In this document: positions 61,466-64,000 of the stretch, one piece after another
How the letters are laid out: each line of letters starts with the position of its first letter
Position numbering within the stretch: the stretch's first letter is position 1
Assembly (NCBI GenBank): GCA_022800815.1
Contig: JAAWRC010000002.1
Span: forward strand, 1 to 64,000
Reading direction: 5' to 3'
DNA from: Lachnospiraceae bacterium
GTDB taxonomy: Bacteria; Bacillota; Clostridia; Lachnospirales; Lachnospiraceae
DNA length: 64,000 nucleotides
Program-made: the position numbers and the translations under genes
The notes under the pieces: model-generated
Seen by the model: the letters and a program-made list of their open reading frames with translations, nothing else
The model's database searches: none
Told to the model about the DNA's origin: nothing

Positions 61466-64000
61466 ATGGAACAGCAGAAGAAAACATGGCAGCAAATTTT
61501 ATATGCGCTTCTGTTTCTGGCCGTTGTGTTGATCTTGTTTTATATCTACACGACGCAGAATATGGCGCGTATTCAGGAACAAAACCGGATTTATGCGGAG
61601 GACTGTGCCAGGCAGGTGGCGGAGCGCATTGAGAGCGAGTTTGACAACGCCCTGCAGCGCATCCAGAACAGCGCCTATCTGGTCGGCACGGACGGAGAGG
61701 AATTAAAAATAGACACTGAGGTGCTAAAGGAGATGGAGGAGAACACCACCTTTGACGCCATCCGCTTTACCAATGTGGACGGTCTCAATCTCGCCTCCGA
61801 CGGGCAGACCAACGACAGCTCGGACCGGGATTATTTCGTCCGTGGGATGCGGGGGGAGAGCGGAGTGGAGACCGTGGCGGAGTCCAAGCTTACCGGAAGG
61901 CCCATGATGGTCTTTTATGCGCCCATATACCGGGGAGAGGAGATCGGCGGAATGTTTTTGGGGCTGTATTTCGCAGAGGATTATCTGCGGAACATGGTCT
62001 CCGCCAGTTACTTCGGCGAGGAGGCCGACATCTTTCTCTGCACGCAGGAGGGAGAGGTGATCGCCAGCTCAGGTGTCGGCGCTTACGAGGGGGATCTGCT
62101 CGACTGCCTGACCGACTCGGGCGTGATTGACGGTGAGACTGAGGAGAGGGCCCGGACCGTGTTCACGGACGGCGGCGAGATCGCACTTTTGTGCGGCAAG
62201 GGCTGCAAGACGGACAATCTGTGCGTCGTGGACCTGCCTGCGCATGAGTATGTCCTCGTGCAGGCATTTCCCCAGAATGTCACACAGGCGATGGTAAGGC
62301 GGGCGAACATGGCAGGAGTGAGGCTGGAGATCTGTCTGCTTGCCCTGTTCGTGGTCTATATTGCGTTTCTGGTGATCCGTGGGAACAGGCAGAGGAAGAA
62401 GCTGGAGGCGGAGAATAAACTGGTAAACGACGTGCTCCGGGGCATGAACATTATTTTCTCTTCCAGATATCTCATGGTGGATCTGGAGAAGGATCATTGT
62501 TCCTATATGGGTGGGATCGGACCTTTAAATACCGGCATTCCGATGACGGGGTCTTACAGTGAAGTGATGGGGCTCCATGCTGAGGATGCCATTGGGAGCG
62601 AGGAAAAAAAGGCGTTTTTGGATTTCTGTCGGGCCGATGCCCTCAGAGAGACCCTCTCCGTCTGCGATTTTGCCGTTCATGAATGCCACGTCTCCCGTCA
62701 GGGGAAGGAGGACTGGGAGCATTTGCTTGCGGTGTGTCTGGAGCGAAAAAGCGGGATACCTGTGAGGCTTTTGTTTGTCCGTCAGAATGTCACGGAGCAG
62801 GTGAGGGAGCAGCGGGAGCAGCGGCAGGCTCTGCAGGACGCCCTGATGCAGGCGCAGCATGCCAACCAGGCGAAGACTACCTTCCTATCCAATATGAGCC
62901 ATGACATTCGCACGCCCATGAATGCGATCATCGGCTTTGCCACCATTGCGGCCAGCCATATGGAGCGCACGGACCAAGTGAGGGACTGTTTAAAAAAGAT
63001 ACTTTCCTCCAGCAACCATCTGCTGGGGTTGATCAACGACATTCTGGATATGAGCCGCATCGAGAGCGGAAAGCTGCAGATTCACAACCAGGAGTGCAAC
63101 ATTTCGGAACTGATGCACAACCTGGTCAACATCATCCAGCCGCAGGTCAAAGCCAAGCAGATGGAGATGTTCATCGATACCTTTGGGGTGACCAATGAGG
63201 ATATTATCTCCGATCCGCTGAAGCTTAATCAGATTTTTATTAATCTGATGGGGAATGCGGTCAAATATACGCCTGCGGGCGGGACCGTGACTTTCCGGAT
63301 TATCCAGCATGCCTCCTTCCGGCACGGATGGGGCGATTATGAATTTGTGGTCCAGGATAACGGGATCGGAATGTCGAAGGAGTTCGTGAAGCATATTTTC
63401 GAGCCCTTCGAGCGGGAATCCACGGCCACGAGGAGCGGGATCCAGGGCGCCGGACTCGGCATGCCCATCACCAAGAGTATTGTCGATATGATGGGGGGAG
63501 AGATCACCGTGGAGAGCGAGACCGGGAAGGGGAGCACCTTCACGGTAAGGATTCCCCTGCAGCTTCAGGACGTGGAAAAAACCGCAGAGCAGATTCGGGA
63601 ACTGGAGGGGCTGCGCTCCCTGGTGGTGGACGACGATCTCAATGTCTGTGACAGCGTGAGCAAAATGTTAAAGAGCATCGGCATGCGTGCCGAGTGGACC
63701 ACCTCCGGTCGGGAGGCAGCGTACCGTGCCAGGTCCGCCTACGAGGAGGGCGACCCCTATCATACCTACATTATTGATTGGCAGATGCCGGAGACCAGCG
63801 GCATTGAGACCGCAAGAAGGATTCGCAGCGTGGTGGGACAGGACGCCCCCATCATCATCCTCACCGCCTATGACTGGACGGACATCGAGGAGGAGGCGAA
63901 GGAGGCTGGCATTACCGCATTCTGCGCCAAACCGTTGTTCATGTCCGATCTGAAGGCGGCGCTTCTGACGGCGAATCAGATTGGCGACGCAGAGTCCGAT
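61466..64000 (+). CDS. Hybrid sensor histidine kinase (runs off the window)
   Basis: At least 845 residues, cut by the window edge. Helix 1 (about 9-27), an extracellular Cache-like sensor (about 30-285: 'DSSDRDYFVRGMRGESGVET', 'MMVFYAPIYRGEEIGGMFLG'), helix 2 (about 290-312) and a PAS-like part precede the H-box 'FLSNMSHDIRTPMNAIIGFA'. The ATPase domain has 'NLMGNAVKYTPAGG', 'DNGIGMSK' and 'GAGLGMPIT'. The first receiver starts 'LVVDDDLNVCDS' with Asp in 'TYIIDWQMPETSG' and Lys in 'FCAKPLF'. The ATG at 61466 is 15 bases after AAGGAG, a long spacing. A second receiver or Hpt may follow beyond the window. Confidence 0.9.
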   Translation, partial: MEQQKKTWQQILYALLFLAVVLILFYIYTTQNMARIQEQNRIYAEDCARQVAERIESEFDNALQRIQNSAYLVGTDGEELKIDTEVLKEMEENTTFDAIRFTNVDGLNLASDGQTNDSSDRDYFVRGMRGESGVETVAESKLTGRPMMVFYAPIYRGEEIGGMFLGLYFAEDYLRNMVSASYFGEEADIFLCTQEGEVIASSGVGAYEGDLLDCLTDSGVIDGETEERARTVFTDGGEIALLCGKGCKTDNLCVVDLPAHEYVLVQAFPQNVTQAMVRRANMAGVRLEICLLALFVVYIAFLVIRGNRQRKKLEAENKLVNDVLRGMNIIFSSRYLMVDLEKDHCSYMGGIGPLNTGIPMTGSYSEVMGLHAEDAIGSEEKKAFLDFCRADALRETLSVCDFAVHECHVSRQGKEDWEHLLAVCLERKSGIPVRLLFVRQNVTEQVREQREQRQALQDALMQAQHANQAKTTFLSNMSHDIRTPMNAIIGFATIAASHMERTDQVRDCLKKILSSSNHLLGLINDILDMSRIESGKLQIHNQECNISELMHNLVNIIQPQVKAKQMEMFIDTFGVTNEDIISDPLKLNQIFINLMGNAVKYTPAGGTVTFRIIQHASFRHGWGDYEFVVQDNGIGMSKEFVKHIFEPFERESTATRSGIQGAGLGMPITKSIVDMMGGEITVESETGKGSTFTVRIPLQLQDVEKTAEQIRELEGLRSLVVDDDLNVCDSVSKMLKSIGMRAEWTTSGREAAYRARSAYEEGDPYHTYIIDWQMPETSGIETARRIRSVVGQDAPIIILTAYDWTDIEEEAKEAGITAFCAKPLFMSDLKAALLTANQIGDAESD

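Overview
The window looks like a chromosomal segment of a flagellated, GC-rich Clostridia member, most likely family Lachnospiraceae. The basis is AGGAGG-type ribosome sites before nearly every gene, a gdpP-rplI-dnaB block, a UPF0340 (TIGR01440) gene, ChW-repeat surface proteins, Spo0A-type DNA-binding domains, a short Gram-positive flagellin and a long single-chain PurL. Species cannot be told from this sequence. No rRNA, tRNA or CRISPR array was seen.

Layout. 0-2.6 kb: a sigma-70-like protein without region 4, a Uma2 endonuclease-fold gene, and a DUF3990 gene overlapping a small partner. 2.6-6.5 kb (minus strand): an AgrC/AgrA-like two-component pair, a CPBP membrane protease and a coiled-coil protein built from 21-bp tandem repeats. 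6.7-16 kb: purL, then a solute-binding lipoprotein without permeases followed by a very large hybrid histidine kinase. 16-28 kb: an alpha/beta hydrolase, a Ca2+-type P-ATPase, an AAA-like ATPase and an LRR/ChW surface protein bracketed by two copies of a terminator-promoter cassette, then a ketopantoate reductase-like gene, an SDR and a MATE exporter. 28.2-33.4 kb (minus strand): one probable operon, response regulator - histidine kinase - VTC domain - DUF4956 - CotH, with a tandem 11-bp repeat in its promoter.

33.5-37.8 kb is an AT-rich, decayed accessory island: an ATPase fragment, an XRE regulator, a membrane gene cut by an ISAs1-type transposase remnant, a candidate type I toxin with a convergent antisense RNA, and a 96-bp MITE-like element. 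37.8-43.9 kb is a flagellin locus: a sigma-28-like promoter and flagellin flanked by three related TPR glycosyltransferases and a LicD-type transferase. The first glycosyltransferase carries a G11 tract and two frameshifts. 43.9-46.2 kb is another decayed patch, with two tandem proteins that consist only of a Spo0A C-terminal-like domain and a 36-residue membrane peptide.

46.4-60.7 kb is mostly housekeeping: a CgeB-like glycosyltransferase, gdpP, rplI, dnaB, a flavin reductase, a MerR-like regulator, an LdhA-type dehydrogenase, ferredoxin, a VOC protein, thioredoxin, a membrane-anchored hydrolase, UPF0340, thrH, a 57-codon fossil of a Ser/Thr symporter, trmO and uraA. The window ends inside a second hybrid histidine kinase. 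The least ordinary parts are the antisense-regulated small toxin (36.5-36.8 kb), the flagellin modification locus with its poly-G tract, the Spo0A-C-only pair, and the two-component-controlled CotH/VTC/DUF4956 operon.
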